Below, in pieces: positions 1-7,313 of a stretch of DNA of 9,040 bases (positions are counted from its first letter, which is position 1; each line of letters starts with the position of its first letter). This DNA is from Leptolyngbya sp. SIO4C5 (GTDB lineage: Bacteria > Cyanobacteriota > Cyanobacteriia > Phormidesmidales > Phormidesmidaceae): the NCBI GenBank assembly GCA_010671965.1, contig JAAHIC010000127.1, positions 1-9,040 of the forward strand, given 5' to 3'. The position numbers were made by a program, and so were the translations under genes. Under the pieces are notes generated by a model. It was given only the letters and a program-made list of their open reading frames with translations, had not been told where the DNA came from and did not search any database.

Positions 1-1662
1 GAAACGCAGATGGACCCCCACTACAACCTCCTGGCCATCGATATTTTGCAGGAGGTCAATCGCATTCCCACAGCGCAGCTGGTGCTGCTGAGCGGCGGCG
101 ATCAGCAGCCCTTTGAAATTAGCGATACTGATTTTTTCAAGCCGGGTCAAAAGATTAGGATTCAGCTGCGCTACGAAGAAGAGGCCGACGAAACAGTTTT
201 TAGCGGCCTGGTGGTCAAGCACGGCATTCAGATCAATCGCCAAAAAACCATCCTGACGCTCTATCTCAAGGACGCCGCCGTCAAGCTCACCCGGCAGCGC
301 CGCAGCGCTATTTTTCGGGAAAAAGACGACATCGCTATCATCAAAGATATTCTCAGCGCCGCCGTCAGTCAGGATCAGCAAAAAAATATTCAAGACCTGA
401 GCCTGGGCACATTCACGCCGACCAAAACCGCGATCGCCCACGGGGAAATGGTGCAGTTTTACTGTACTGACTGGGACTTCATCCTGGCGCGAGCTGAGGC
501 CAACGGTCTTTGGGTACTGGTTAGCGAGGGCGAGATTAGCGTCCAGCAGCCCCAAAGCCTGGGCGGTCAGCCCGTCACCCTGGTTTACGATCCTGGCCTA
601 ATCTACGACCTGGAAATTGAGGCCGACATTCGCGATCAGTTTGAGGCGACAGAGGCGATCGCCTGGGCTAGTCCCAGCCAAGCCCTAACCGAGGCTCAGA
701 CGGCAGACGAGTACGCGCTGGAGCTGTCTAACCTCGATCCTGCTGCTCTCGGCCCGCTGGTGGGGGCCGGTCAGCGCCAGTTGGTCAGCGGGGCGGAACT
801 CGTGCCAGCAGAGGCCAAAGCCTGGGCCAGCGCCCACGCCCTCCAGAGCCGCCTATCGATGCTCCGGGGCCGCATTCGCCTGGCCGGCCAGGCAGGGCTG
901 CGCGTAGGCGACGCGCTGCAGCTAGAAAACTTTGGCGATCGCTTCAACGGCACTACGCTGATTACCGGCGTCCGCCACCGGGTAAATGAGGCGGGCTGGC
1001 AGACAGATATTCAGTTCGGCCTTTCAGCGGCTCCTTTGGCGACCCGTGACGACGTGATGGCGGCTCCCGCTAGCGGTCTGCTGCCAGCGGTGCAGGGTTT
1101 ACAAATAGGCATTGTGCAGCAGGCCGATCTGAAAGACGAGCTGCGGGTGCAGGTGCAGATCCCGCGCCTCACCCCCACCCCCGACCTCCCGGCTGAGAAA
1201 AATGACGGTCTGCTCTGGGCCCGGCTGGCCACGCTGGAGGCAGGCTTAGCCGCGGACGGCAAGCCGGGACGGGGGACGGTGTTTCGCCCGGAAAAGGGAG
1301 ACGAGGTGATTTTGGGCTTTCTCAACGATGATCCGAGACAGGCCGTCATTCTGGGAGCGCTCTACAGCGACAAAAATAAGCCGCCCGTGCCGGTGGCCGC
1401 TCAGAACAATCAGCGCGGCATCTTTACTAAAGAGAAACTGAAGCTGGCCTTCAGCGATCAGGACAAATCAATTCGTTTGGAAACGCCCAATACTAATCGC
1501 ATCATCCTGATTGACGAAGACGGCGCCATTTACATCGTCGATGAAAACAATAACCAGCTAACAATGAACGCAGACGGAATTCAAATCAGTAGCGATCAGG
1601 ATATTACGATTAGCGCCAAAGGCAATATGACGCTGCAGGGGAAACAGGTCGATGTCAACTGA
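1..1662 (+). CDS. VgrG-like spike protein of a contractile injection system (Afp8-like, gp27+gp5 fusion), 5' end outside window
   Basis: Forms the trimeric hub and needle under the baseplate that is driven into the target when the sheath contracts. Residue numbers count from the Met codon at base 10. The N-terminal gp27-like part begins with LLAIDILQEVNRIPTAQLVL (about 7-26), and the second hub domain carries FYCTDWDFILARAEANGLW (150-168). A gp5-like OB fold starts near V361. It contains GRGTVFRPEKGDEVILGF (420-437) and DDPRQAVILGALYS (440-453), the hallmark of VgrG/Afp8 proteins. A beta-helix needle with alternating hydrophobic residues runs to the end (about 465-550). I extend the frame to base 1: bases 1-9 are open (E-T-Q) and the family normally has some 15-20 more residues ahead of the IDI-EVNRIPTA segment, so the Met at base 10 is probably internal. 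No C-terminal effector domain is visible. The stop overlaps the next gene. A T6SS or phage VgrG is less likely because the neighbours are eCIS-type. Confidence 0.93.
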   Translation, partial: ETQMDPHYNLLAIDILQEVNRIPTAQLVLLSGGDQQPFEISDTDFFKPGQKIRIQLRYEEEADETVFSGLVVKHGIQINRQKTILTLYLKDAAVKLTRQRRSAIFREKDDIAIIKDILSAAVSQDQQKNIQDLSLGTFTPTKTAIAHGEMVQFYCTDWDFILARAEANGLWVLVSEGEISVQQPQSLGGQPVTLVYDPGLIYDLEIEADIRDQFEATEAIAWASPSQALTEAQTADEYALELSNLDPAALGPLVGAGQRQLVSGAELVPAEAKAWASAHALQSRLSMLRGRIRLAGQAGLRVGDALQLENFGDRFNGTTLITGVRHRVNEAGWQTDIQFGLSAAPLATRDDVMAAPASGLLPAVQGLQIGIVQQADLKDELRVQVQIPRLTPTPDLPAEKNDGLLWARLATLEAGLAADGKPGRGTVFRPEKGDEVILGFLNDDPRQAVILGALYSDKNKPPVPVAAQNNQRGIFTKEKLKLAFSDQDKSIRLETPNTNRIILIDEDGAIYIVDENNNQLTMNADGIQISSDQDITISAKGNMTLQGKQVDVN

Positions 1663-2077
1663 GTTATCAAATCCTAAAAAGCCCTCATTTTTGGGCAGAG
1701 GCTGGGGCTTTCCGCCCGCTTTTAGCCGCCAGGCCGGAGCCAAAATGGTGGCGGCAGAAACGGATATTTTGCAGAGTTTAAAAATCATTCTCTCCACCCG
1801 ACCGGGAGAGCGGCTGATGCAGCCAGACTTTGGCTGCGAGCTGAGTCAGTTCCTGTTTGAAGAAATGAGTCAGGCCGTGATTACCAGCATTCGCAGCGTG
1901 GTTGCCGATGCGCTGCTCTATCACGAACCGCGAATTAAAGTTGACCGAGTTGATGTGGATGCCAGTCAGGCCGAGGCCGGACTGCTGCTGATTCAAATTG
2001 ACTACACGGTGCGGCAAACCAATACGCGATCGAACCTGGTTTATCCCTTTTATCTCAACGAGGCGACGGGATTTTAA
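1652..2077 (+). CDS. gp25/GPW-like baseplate wedge protein (Afp9-like)
   Basis: Small wedge subunit that joins the hub to the sheath end of the baseplate and helps nucleate sheath polymerisation (known role of T4 gp25 and its homologues). The protein is 141 aa, normal for the family. It shows FLGRGWGFPPAF (13-24), the strongly conserved STRPGERLMQPDFGCEL block (48-64) and an EPR motif at 92-94 within YHEPRIKVDRVDV. The C-terminal strand pair ends in NTRSNLVYPFYL (124-135). The EPR and LSTRPGER motifs are typical of the gp25 family. The ATG at 1652 overlaps the last 11 bases of the spike gene in another frame. Only a weak purine stretch (AGG within caggtcg) lies just ahead, so translation is probably coupled to the upstream gene. 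It is followed by a 66-base AT-rich gap in which I see no hairpin or clear promoter. Confidence 0.95.
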   Translation: MSTELSNPKKPSFLGRGWGFPPAFSRQAGAKMVAAETDILQSLKIILSTRPGERLMQPDFGCELSQFLFEEMSQAVITSIRSVVADALLYHEPRIKVDRVDVDASQAEAGLLLIQIDYTVRQTNTRSNLVYPFYLNEATGF

Positions 2078-2143
2078 CAGCCTCAATGGACCTGAATAAA
2101 AACGCCAAAATCTGCTTTTAACCTGATTAAAATTCCAATAAAA

Positions 2144-2578
2144 ATGTCTGACTATATTCTGATTGACGGCGACACGGTTAATTTTAATACCGCTTTTGGC
2201 CTAGCCACCGTAGTTGTGCAGCCAGGCACCCTCAGCGGCAGCGGCAAAAGCAGCCTCAACGGTAAGGCCATTTGTATTGAGGGGGACGAAGCCAACGTCT
2301 CAGTGGCGGGCTGCAGCTACGTCACCAGCACCCACTCGATTGCGGGCAGCGGCACCCTGAAAATCGACGCCCTCGGCAGCGATCAGGTGGCGACGAAGAC
2401 CCAGAGCGCCGGACAGCCCGTCTTGCTCAAAGGCAGCCTGTTTACGGCCAAGTTTGAGGTTCAGACTCCGGCCCAGCAGCCCCCGCCGGGGGCTGGTTCG
2501 CCAACGCCGGATGCCAATCTGTCCTATCCGGGGAACGGCACGTTTACCACCACCAACACCCAATGGACGGGCACTTAG
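2144..2578 (+). CDS. PAAR-like spike-tip protein (Afp10 position)
   Basis: Likely the conical cap that sharpens the VgrG-like needle. The protein is 144 aa, rich in Gly, Ser, Thr and Val, without a signal peptide or membrane segment. It begins SDYILIDGDTVNFN and has glycine-spaced short strands: VVVQPGTLSGSGKSSLNGKA (23-42), then ICIEGDEANVSVAGCSYV (43-60), then GSGTLKI (68-74). Next comes GQPVLLKGSLFTAKFEVQTP (90-109), and a Pro/Gly tail ending GTFTTTNTQWTGT (132-144). This pattern matches, from memory, PAAR-like proteins of cyanobacterial CIS loci. A literal P-A-A-R motif is missing. C44, C57 and H64 are candidate metal ligands by analogy with the zinc site of PAAR proteins; this is inference. 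The assignment rests mainly on its place between the gp25 and baseplate-J genes, exactly where afp10 sits. The start at 2144 has no Shine-Dalgarno sequence (ccaataaaa before ATG). No in-frame alternative looks better. Confidence 0.85.
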   Translation: MSDYILIDGDTVNFNTAFGLATVVVQPGTLSGSGKSSLNGKAICIEGDEANVSVAGCSYVTSTHSIAGSGTLKIDALGSDQVATKTQSAGQPVLLKGSLFTAKFEVQTPAQQPPPGAGSPTPDANLSYPGNGTFTTTNTQWTGT

Positions 2579-2631
2579 ACCGTCATTGCTCACTTTTTTC
2601 CTAAAAGATTCAAGCCGCAAACTGCAAACCC

Positions 2632-5600
2632 ATGGAAATCAAGGCTCAGGTTTTTCGAGATGGCACCAGTCAGCGCCGCCGATCGCTGCGATCGCTCGAT
2701 CCTAGCTTTATTTCCGTGGAGGAAAGAACCCTGGCGGACTGGATTCGCTTCGCTCAAACCTACGCCCAAAGCCTGCGCTATTTCGACAGTCAAAACCAGG
2801 TGGCGGGAGACTGGGCCGGCTTTTTTGCCGGGGATGCCGAGGCGATCGCGGCTGCGGTTGAGGCCCTAGCAGCCGGTAGCGATTGGGAAGCTGAAGCGGC
2901 TAAAGCAGCCCTCCCGGCGGCAATGCTGAATCTGATTGCCCAGCCCCATCTGGCCCTATTTTTAACCTTCCTGAAGCTGCTGCAGTACCCCCAGCAGCAG
3001 TTTCAGGCTCTGACCCAGCGCCGCCTCGATTTTTACTATCGTCAGGTGCTGCGGCTGACTGCCAAGGCGGCGGTGCCCGACCAGACCCACGTGGTTTTTA
3101 GCCTGTCACCGGGGGAAAGCGCATATTGGCTGCCCCAGGGGACGCGGCTGAGTGCGGGGACCGACTCTGAGGGCAATGACCTGCACTATGCCACTGACGC
3201 CGATCTCTATCTCACCCCGGCTCAGGTTGCCAGCGTCAAAACCCTTTCGGTGGAAAAGGTCTCCATTGACCTAGAAGTAATTCACCAAGCGGGCGATCGC
3301 AGCCACGCAGCCTTTGCCAACATGCTGCGCTGGGCCATCGGCTCGCCCAGTCAGGGAGATCCACTGCCGCCGCTGCCGCCCAGCGACCCCCTCGCCCCGG
3401 ACGACGACACCTTTAGCGCTATTTTGGCCCTGTTTGCCGAAATCCAGGACTACACCCTAGAGCAGGTCAGCGCCGCTCGCCAGCAGTATATTCTGCATCA
3501 GCTCTGCTTTGCCAGCCTGGATGACTTTCAGTTTTGCCTGGGGGTGCACAGCCGCGAAATTGGCAAGCAGCGGGGCGAGGCTGACGTAGTGCCCCCCAGC
3601 GACCTGGAGTGGCAGCAGGTCTATCGCCTGGTGAAAAAAGCCTACCGCAAAAAAATCAACCGCGATCGCCGCCTGCAGCTCAAACAGACCCATCAGAGTC
3701 AGTTGGACCCGGAGGTAGCTTTTCTGGAACTGTGGCGGCAGGCACTGGGGGATCCCGCCGCCGGGGATCCGCTGCCGCCTTTTCCGGCCCAGCAGGAGGC
3801 CGATTTATCAGCGCTGCAGGCCGATACCAGTGATGCTGCCGCCCGCTATATCCAAGACCAGCTTTTTCTCAGCGTGGCGGACTTTCAAAAAATTATGGAC
3901 ATCCACCGCCGCCTAGGCGCTGATTGGGATAACCCGGAATGGGAAGAGGTCTACCGCCTGCTAGAGCGGGCTCAAACCCGTAAGCGCGGCTTTACCTATC
4001 CCCCCATTGGTCGCACTGAAGTCCGCTCCATCTGTGCCTCGGCGGTGGCGACTGCTGCACCAGAACAGCCCTTGACCCTGCCCCGCTTTCAGCCCTTCAT
4101 AGCTGCACCTCTCTGCGCCTGTGACTCGGTGCAGGCCCTGGGCGTGGCGATCACCTCGCCGGTGCTGCAGCTCCAGGCAGGCCATCGCCAGATTACCCTG
4201 ACCCTAGCCTGTGAAGCTCAAACCTTTAACCGCGATCGGCTCACCGAGCTGCTGGCCCAAGGCGATCGCCCTTTCAGCGTCGCCATCAGCAGCGCGGCGG
4301 GCTGGCTGCCAGTGGAGCCGGTCCAGTTTGCCGTGGGCGATTTTTTCCTAGAGACGCCCCTGAGTACCTATCCGCAGGCAGCCTGGGCCGCGATCTATCA
4401 GAGCGCCGAGGCCGATTTTGCCCAGGGGCGAGACGGCGGCCAGTATCTGCGCTTTGCCGATGGCAGCCTCTATCAGATTGAGGCAGTTGCCAGTCCTAAC
4501 CGCGTCCAGTTGCGGCTAGTGGGGGTTGTGGGTCTCGGCGAGGCCGTTGACCAGTACCCCGGTCTGGACCTGGGCGGAGACGGTACGGTACTGAGTAACC
4601 TACAGCTCAGCGATGACCGGCGAGAGCTGCTAGATAGCCGCAACCGCTTCAGCCCTGAGGACGTGGGCAGCTTCGTCATTTGGTCGGACGGGGTCATTTT
4701 TCAGATCGCCGAGTTTGCCAATGCCGGGCGAGTGGGCATCCACGAGTGGGGCTATCTGCCTGGCACCGGCGAGATTCGCAAGACAGCCCAGATTGCCTTT
4801 GCGGCGGCACCCATCGCCCGGTTTACCGACATGACGCCGGTGGGCATGGCCCTGACGGCTGCCGCCGATGAAGCGGCCCGGCTGCTGCCGCGAGATATCG
4901 GCACGCTGGTGGCCTGGGCCAGCGGCGATATTTACAAGCTGGTGGGACTGGTCAGCGATCGCGAAGCCACGGTTATCCCCATAGGCCGGATTGGGCGATC
5001 GCCTACCCCGGATACCCCCATCGAGCAGTATTCGGCGGCGGGTATCTATCTCAGCAGCCTCCAGTTCAGCTTTACCCTGGAGGCCACCCAGCCCGCCATC
5101 ACGGCGCCGCCCGCCGCTGAGGCGCTGTCAGCTTTTCAGACCCCCTATCCGGTGGTGAAGCTGCTGCTGCAGGCGGATACGGCAGAGACGGCCTACTACC
5201 CCATCTTCAAAGATCTGCGCCTGGAAAAGGCCAGCGTCCAGGTCGCGGTGCAGGGGGTGCAAGATTTGCAAATTCGCAGCGATCGCGCTGTCCTCAGCCC
5301 TAAGAGTCCCTTTGAGCCTTTTGGCGCCCAGCCGGTGGCCGGTGCCAGTTTCTACTTCAGCCATCCGGAAATCATCGCCAAAAAGCTGGATAGCCTGTCG
5401 CTAAAGCTGGAATGGCTGGGTCTGCCCGACAGCTTCGCCACCCACTACCACGCCTACGCTAACGCGGGTCTAACGTCCCAGCCGCCGGTCATCGACAATC
5501 ACAGTTTCCAAGCCCGCCTGGAACTGCTGCTCAACCGCACCTGGCAGCCCCTCGGCACGCGATCGCTGTTTGAGAGCCCGCCTGCCGGAGCAGCTGCGGT

Positions 5601-7236
5601 CTTATCCTCCACGGCGACTTTGCACTATGACCCAGCCAGCTTTGCCGCCATCCCGACGGCGGGACTGTGGCAGGTGATCAAAGAGCCAGCTAGCAATGAT
5701 CTGCTGGATCACGATCGCTATTTTCGCCTAGAGCTGACCCGCCCAGACTTCCAGCACGCCCTCTATCCGCTGGTGCTGAATAAGGTAGCCCTGGCCACAG
5801 ACCCAGCGACTAAAGCCCTGACGGCCTACGCCCCCTACACCCCCAAGGTCAAAGCCATCAGCCTGGACTACCGCGCTTCTGCCGAAATTGATCTCTCAGC
5901 AGCCAGCGAGACGGCCAGCGGCCAGCTTTTTCAGCTCCATCCCTTTGGCTATCTGGATTTGCAGCAGGCTGAGGATAAGACCTGCTTGCCTCAGTATGAC
6001 GGCGAGGGTAGCTTGCTAATCGGTCTGCGTGACGCCCAGCCGCCCCAGCAGTTAACCCTGTTTTTTCAGCTTGTGTCTGGCAGCGGCAATGCCGACCTGG
6101 CCCAGCCAGAGATTCAGTGGAGCTATCTGACGGGCGATCGCTGGCAGCCCCTGCAGCAGGCCGACATCCTCTCAGACAGCACCCACGGTTTAGTCGATTC
6201 TGGCATTCTGCATCTGGCCCTGCCGAAGGCGATGACAGCGCAAAACCAGCGGCTGCCGTCCGGTCTCTATTGGCTGCGGGCGGCGGTGAGTCACAATGCC
6301 CTCGCCATTCCCGACATCCTGGATATTCGCACTCAGGCAGTGACGGCCACCTTTGTCGATCAGGACAACGACCCGGCTCACCTGAGTCAACCCCTCGCGG
6401 CTGACGCTGTCGAGGCTTTGGTGGAACGCATTCCAGCGATCGCCCGTGTCAGCCAGCCCTACAGCTCCTTTGGCGGCAGGCGACAGGAAACCTCTAGCGC
6501 TTTCTACACCCGCGCCAGCGAGCGGCTGCGCCACAAGCAGCGCGCCCTCACCACCTGGGACTACGAGCGGCTGGTGCTGGAGCAATTTCCCCAGATTTAT
6601 AAAGTCAAGTGCCTCAGCCAGGCCGAACAGTCCCATGTCCCCAGTGCGGCGCGGGTCACGGTCGTCGTCATTCCCAACATTGCCAACACTGCCCCTTTCC
6701 TGCCCCTAGAACCCAAAGCTCCCCAATACCTGCTGCAGGCGATCGCTGCCTACCTGCAGGCCCACACCTCTCCCTTCGTCCAGGTAGCGGTGAAAAATCC
6801 TCGCTATGAGCAGATTAAATACCGGGTGGCGGTGCGGTTTCGAGCCGCCTACGAGCAGGGCTACTACCTGAAGCAGCTCAACCAGGAGCTGGTGCGGTTT
6901 CTCTCCCCCTGGGCCTATGAGGAGCAGAGCGATATTTCCTTTGGCAGCTCTATCCACAGCTCGGCGGTGATTCACTTCATCGAGTCGCGCCCCTATGTGG
7001 ATTACGTCGCCAATCTGAAGCTGATTGAGCAGGTAGAGCTGGCCCGCGATCGCTCGGCTGCCCGCCCCACCTACCAGGTGAATCCGTCTAATCTGGCTCA
7101 GGTGAAGCAGGTGGATTCCATTCTGGTGTCAGCGCCAGAACACATTATTGATTTGATTACTACCGCTGACTATGCCGCCGAAGAATTTGAGGGCATCGAC
7201 TACATGATTGTGGGGCTGGACTTTATGGTGACGTGA
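2632..7236 (+). CDS. Giant baseplate wedge protein, gp6/baseplate-J family (Afp11-like)
   Basis: Main wedge protein that forms the inner baseplate ring around the spike. It is 1534 aa, clearly longer than Afp11-type proteins as I remember them (about 1000 aa). The N-terminal part has ISVEERTLADWIRFAQTYA (27-45) and a gp6-like barrel with WLPQGTRLSAGTD (166-178). Two inserted repeat regions follow: a duplicated helical module (about 231-452) and three beta modules (from about 603 to 785). The family core resumes at LQFSFTLEA and includes SPFEPFGAQPVAGASFYF (892-909) and KKLDSLSLKLEWLG. The J-like C-terminal part contains RLRHKQRALTTWDYE (1298-1312), then SPWAYEEQSDISFGSSI (1425-1441) and RPYVDYVANLKL (1453-1464), all typical of this family. 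The ATG at 2632 lies 53 bases after the previous stop, with no clear Shine-Dalgarno sequence. No frameshift is visible across 4.6 kb. The stop lies inside a 17-base tandem duplication. A fusion of Afp11 with part of Afp12 is possible but not shown. Confidence 0.92.
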   Translation: MEIKAQVFRDGTSQRRRSLRSLDPSFISVEERTLADWIRFAQTYAQSLRYFDSQNQVAGDWAGFFAGDAEAIAAAVEALAAGSDWEAEAAKAALPAAMLNLIAQPHLALFLTFLKLLQYPQQQFQALTQRRLDFYYRQVLRLTAKAAVPDQTHVVFSLSPGESAYWLPQGTRLSAGTDSEGNDLHYATDADLYLTPAQVASVKTLSVEKVSIDLEVIHQAGDRSHAAFANMLRWAIGSPSQGDPLPPLPPSDPLAPDDDTFSAILALFAEIQDYTLEQVSAARQQYILHQLCFASLDDFQFCLGVHSREIGKQRGEADVVPPSDLEWQQVYRLVKKAYRKKINRDRRLQLKQTHQSQLDPEVAFLELWRQALGDPAAGDPLPPFPAQQEADLSALQADTSDAAARYIQDQLFLSVADFQKIMDIHRRLGADWDNPEWEEVYRLLERAQTRKRGFTYPPIGRTEVRSICASAVATAAPEQPLTLPRFQPFIAAPLCACDSVQALGVAITSPVLQLQAGHRQITLTLACEAQTFNRDRLTELLAQGDRPFSVAISSAAGWLPVEPVQFAVGDFFLETPLSTYPQAAWAAIYQSAEADFAQGRDGGQYLRFADGSLYQIEAVASPNRVQLRLVGVVGLGEAVDQYPGLDLGGDGTVLSNLQLSDDRRELLDSRNRFSPEDVGSFVIWSDGVIFQIAEFANAGRVGIHEWGYLPGTGEIRKTAQIAFAAAPIARFTDMTPVGMALTAAADEAARLLPRDIGTLVAWASGDIYKLVGLVSDREATVIPIGRIGRSPTPDTPIEQYSAAGIYLSSLQFSFTLEATQPAITAPPAAEALSAFQTPYPVVKLLLQADTAETAYYPIFKDLRLEKASVQVAVQGVQDLQIRSDRAVLSPKSPFEPFGAQPVAGASFYFSHPEIIAKKLDSLSLKLEWLGLPDSFATHYHAYANAGLTSQPPVIDNHSFQARLELLLNRTWQPLGTRSLFESPPAGAAAVLSSTATLHYDPASFAAIPTAGLWQVIKEPASNDLLDHDRYFRLELTRPDFQHALYPLVLNKVALATDPATKALTAYAPYTPKVKAISLDYRASAEIDLSAASETASGQLFQLHPFGYLDLQQAEDKTCLPQYDGEGSLLIGLRDAQPPQQLTLFFQLVSGSGNADLAQPEIQWSYLTGDRWQPLQQADILSDSTHGLVDSGILHLALPKAMTAQNQRLPSGLYWLRAAVSHNALAIPDILDIRTQAVTATFVDQDNDPAHLSQPLAADAVEALVERIPAIARVSQPYSSFGGRRQETSSAFYTRASERLRHKQRALTTWDYERLVLEQFPQIYKVKCLSQAEQSHVPSAARVTVVVIPNIANTAPFLPLEPKAPQYLLQAIAAYLQAHTSPFVQVAVKNPRYEQIKYRVAVRFRAAYEQGYYLKQLNQELVRFLSPWAYEEQSDISFGSSIHSSAVIHFIESRPYVDYVANLKLIEQVELARDRSAARPTYQVNPSNLAQVKQVDSILVSAPEHIIDLITTADYAAEEFEGIDYMIVGLDFMVT
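3322..3987 (+). repeat. Duplicated helical module inside the baseplate protein
   Basis: Two diverged copies of one module are seen at protein level: residues about 231-341 and about 367-452. Both open with a Trp-containing helix and an A-(I/L)-G-x-P...GDPLPP segment (GDPLPP at 242 and 378). Both continue with an L-x-x-DFQ helix (LDDFQFCLGVHSR and VADFQKIMDIHRR). Both end with an EWQQVYRLVKKAYRKK / EWEEVYRLLERAQTRK helix (YRL at 331 and 441). Copy one is about 26 residues longer in its first half. The DNA copies are too diverged for recent duplication. Confidence 0.75.
4438..4986 (+). repeat. Three tandem beta modules (about 77 aa period) inside the baseplate protein
   Basis: The segments GQYLRFADGSLYQIEAV (from residue 603), GSFVIWSDGVIFQIAEF (from 679) and GTLVAWASGDIYKLVGL (from 757) line up as G-x-(Y/F/L)-(L/V)-x-(F/W)-x-(D/S)-G-x-(I/L)-(Y/F)-(Q/K)-(I/L). 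They are spaced by 76 and 78 residues. Copies two and three are preceded by RFSPEDV and RLLPRDI, resembling the F-x-x-x-D-V-G-x strand openings seen in phage fibre and adhesin beta domains. Each probably forms a small beta sandwich exposed on the wedge. The role is unknown. Confidence 0.65.
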
Positions 7237-7260
7237 TTTTAGCGGTGACGTGATTTTAGC
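7227..7260 (+). repeat. Perfect 17-base tandem duplication over the baseplate gene stop codon
   Basis: The unit ggtgacgtgattttagc occurs at 7227-7243 and again at 7244-7260 with no mismatch and no spacer. The first copy contains the functional TGA (7234-7236) of the baseplate gene. The second copy is entirely intergenic. In the baseplate frame, two more stops follow (TAG at 7240-7242, TGA at 7246-7248), so readthrough would not extend the protein. It looks like a slippage duplication. Confidence 0.95.
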
Positions 7261-7300
7261 CAGGTTCTCTTGCCGCAGTTACTCAAACTCGTATCAATTT

Positions 7301-7306
7301 AGGAAG
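7301..7306 (+). promoter_or_regulatory. Shine-Dalgarno sequence of the fibre gene
   Basis: AGGAAG lies seven bases before the ATG at 7314 (aggaagcatctct-ATG). This is the only strong ribosome binding site in the window and fixes the start of the fibre gene. The rest of the 77-base gap holds the second half of the tandem duplication and no convincing hairpin or promoter. Confidence 0.8.
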
Positions 7307-7313
7307 CATCTCT

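Noticed and set aside
1011..1349. Minus-strand open frame of 112 codons inside the spike gene
   Set aside because: It lies fully opposite a well-recognised coding frame, has no family resemblance, and its Ser/Arg/Pro-rich make-up is typical of a GC-rich shadow.
1..1662. Evolved VgrG with a fused effector
   Set aside because: The protein ends directly after the beta-helix needle; no extra domain follows residue 550.
2078..2143. AT-rich gap before the tip gene as a promoter or terminator
   Set aside because: I find no -35/-10 pair at good spacing and no hairpin followed by a T run. The genes around it are likely one transcript.
2454..2869. Short plus-strand frames overlapping the tip gene end and the wedge gene start
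   Set aside because: They are Arg/Pro/Ser-rich out-of-frame readings of genuine genes, without homologous features.
6190..6636. Minus-strand open frame of 148 codons inside the baseplate gene
   Set aside because: It is opposite the conserved J-like region, with no recognisable motif and no ribosome site support.
7227..7260. 17-base tandem duplication as an attachment site or CRISPR unit
   Set aside because: There is no spacer, no integrase or Cas gene nearby, and only two adjacent copies.
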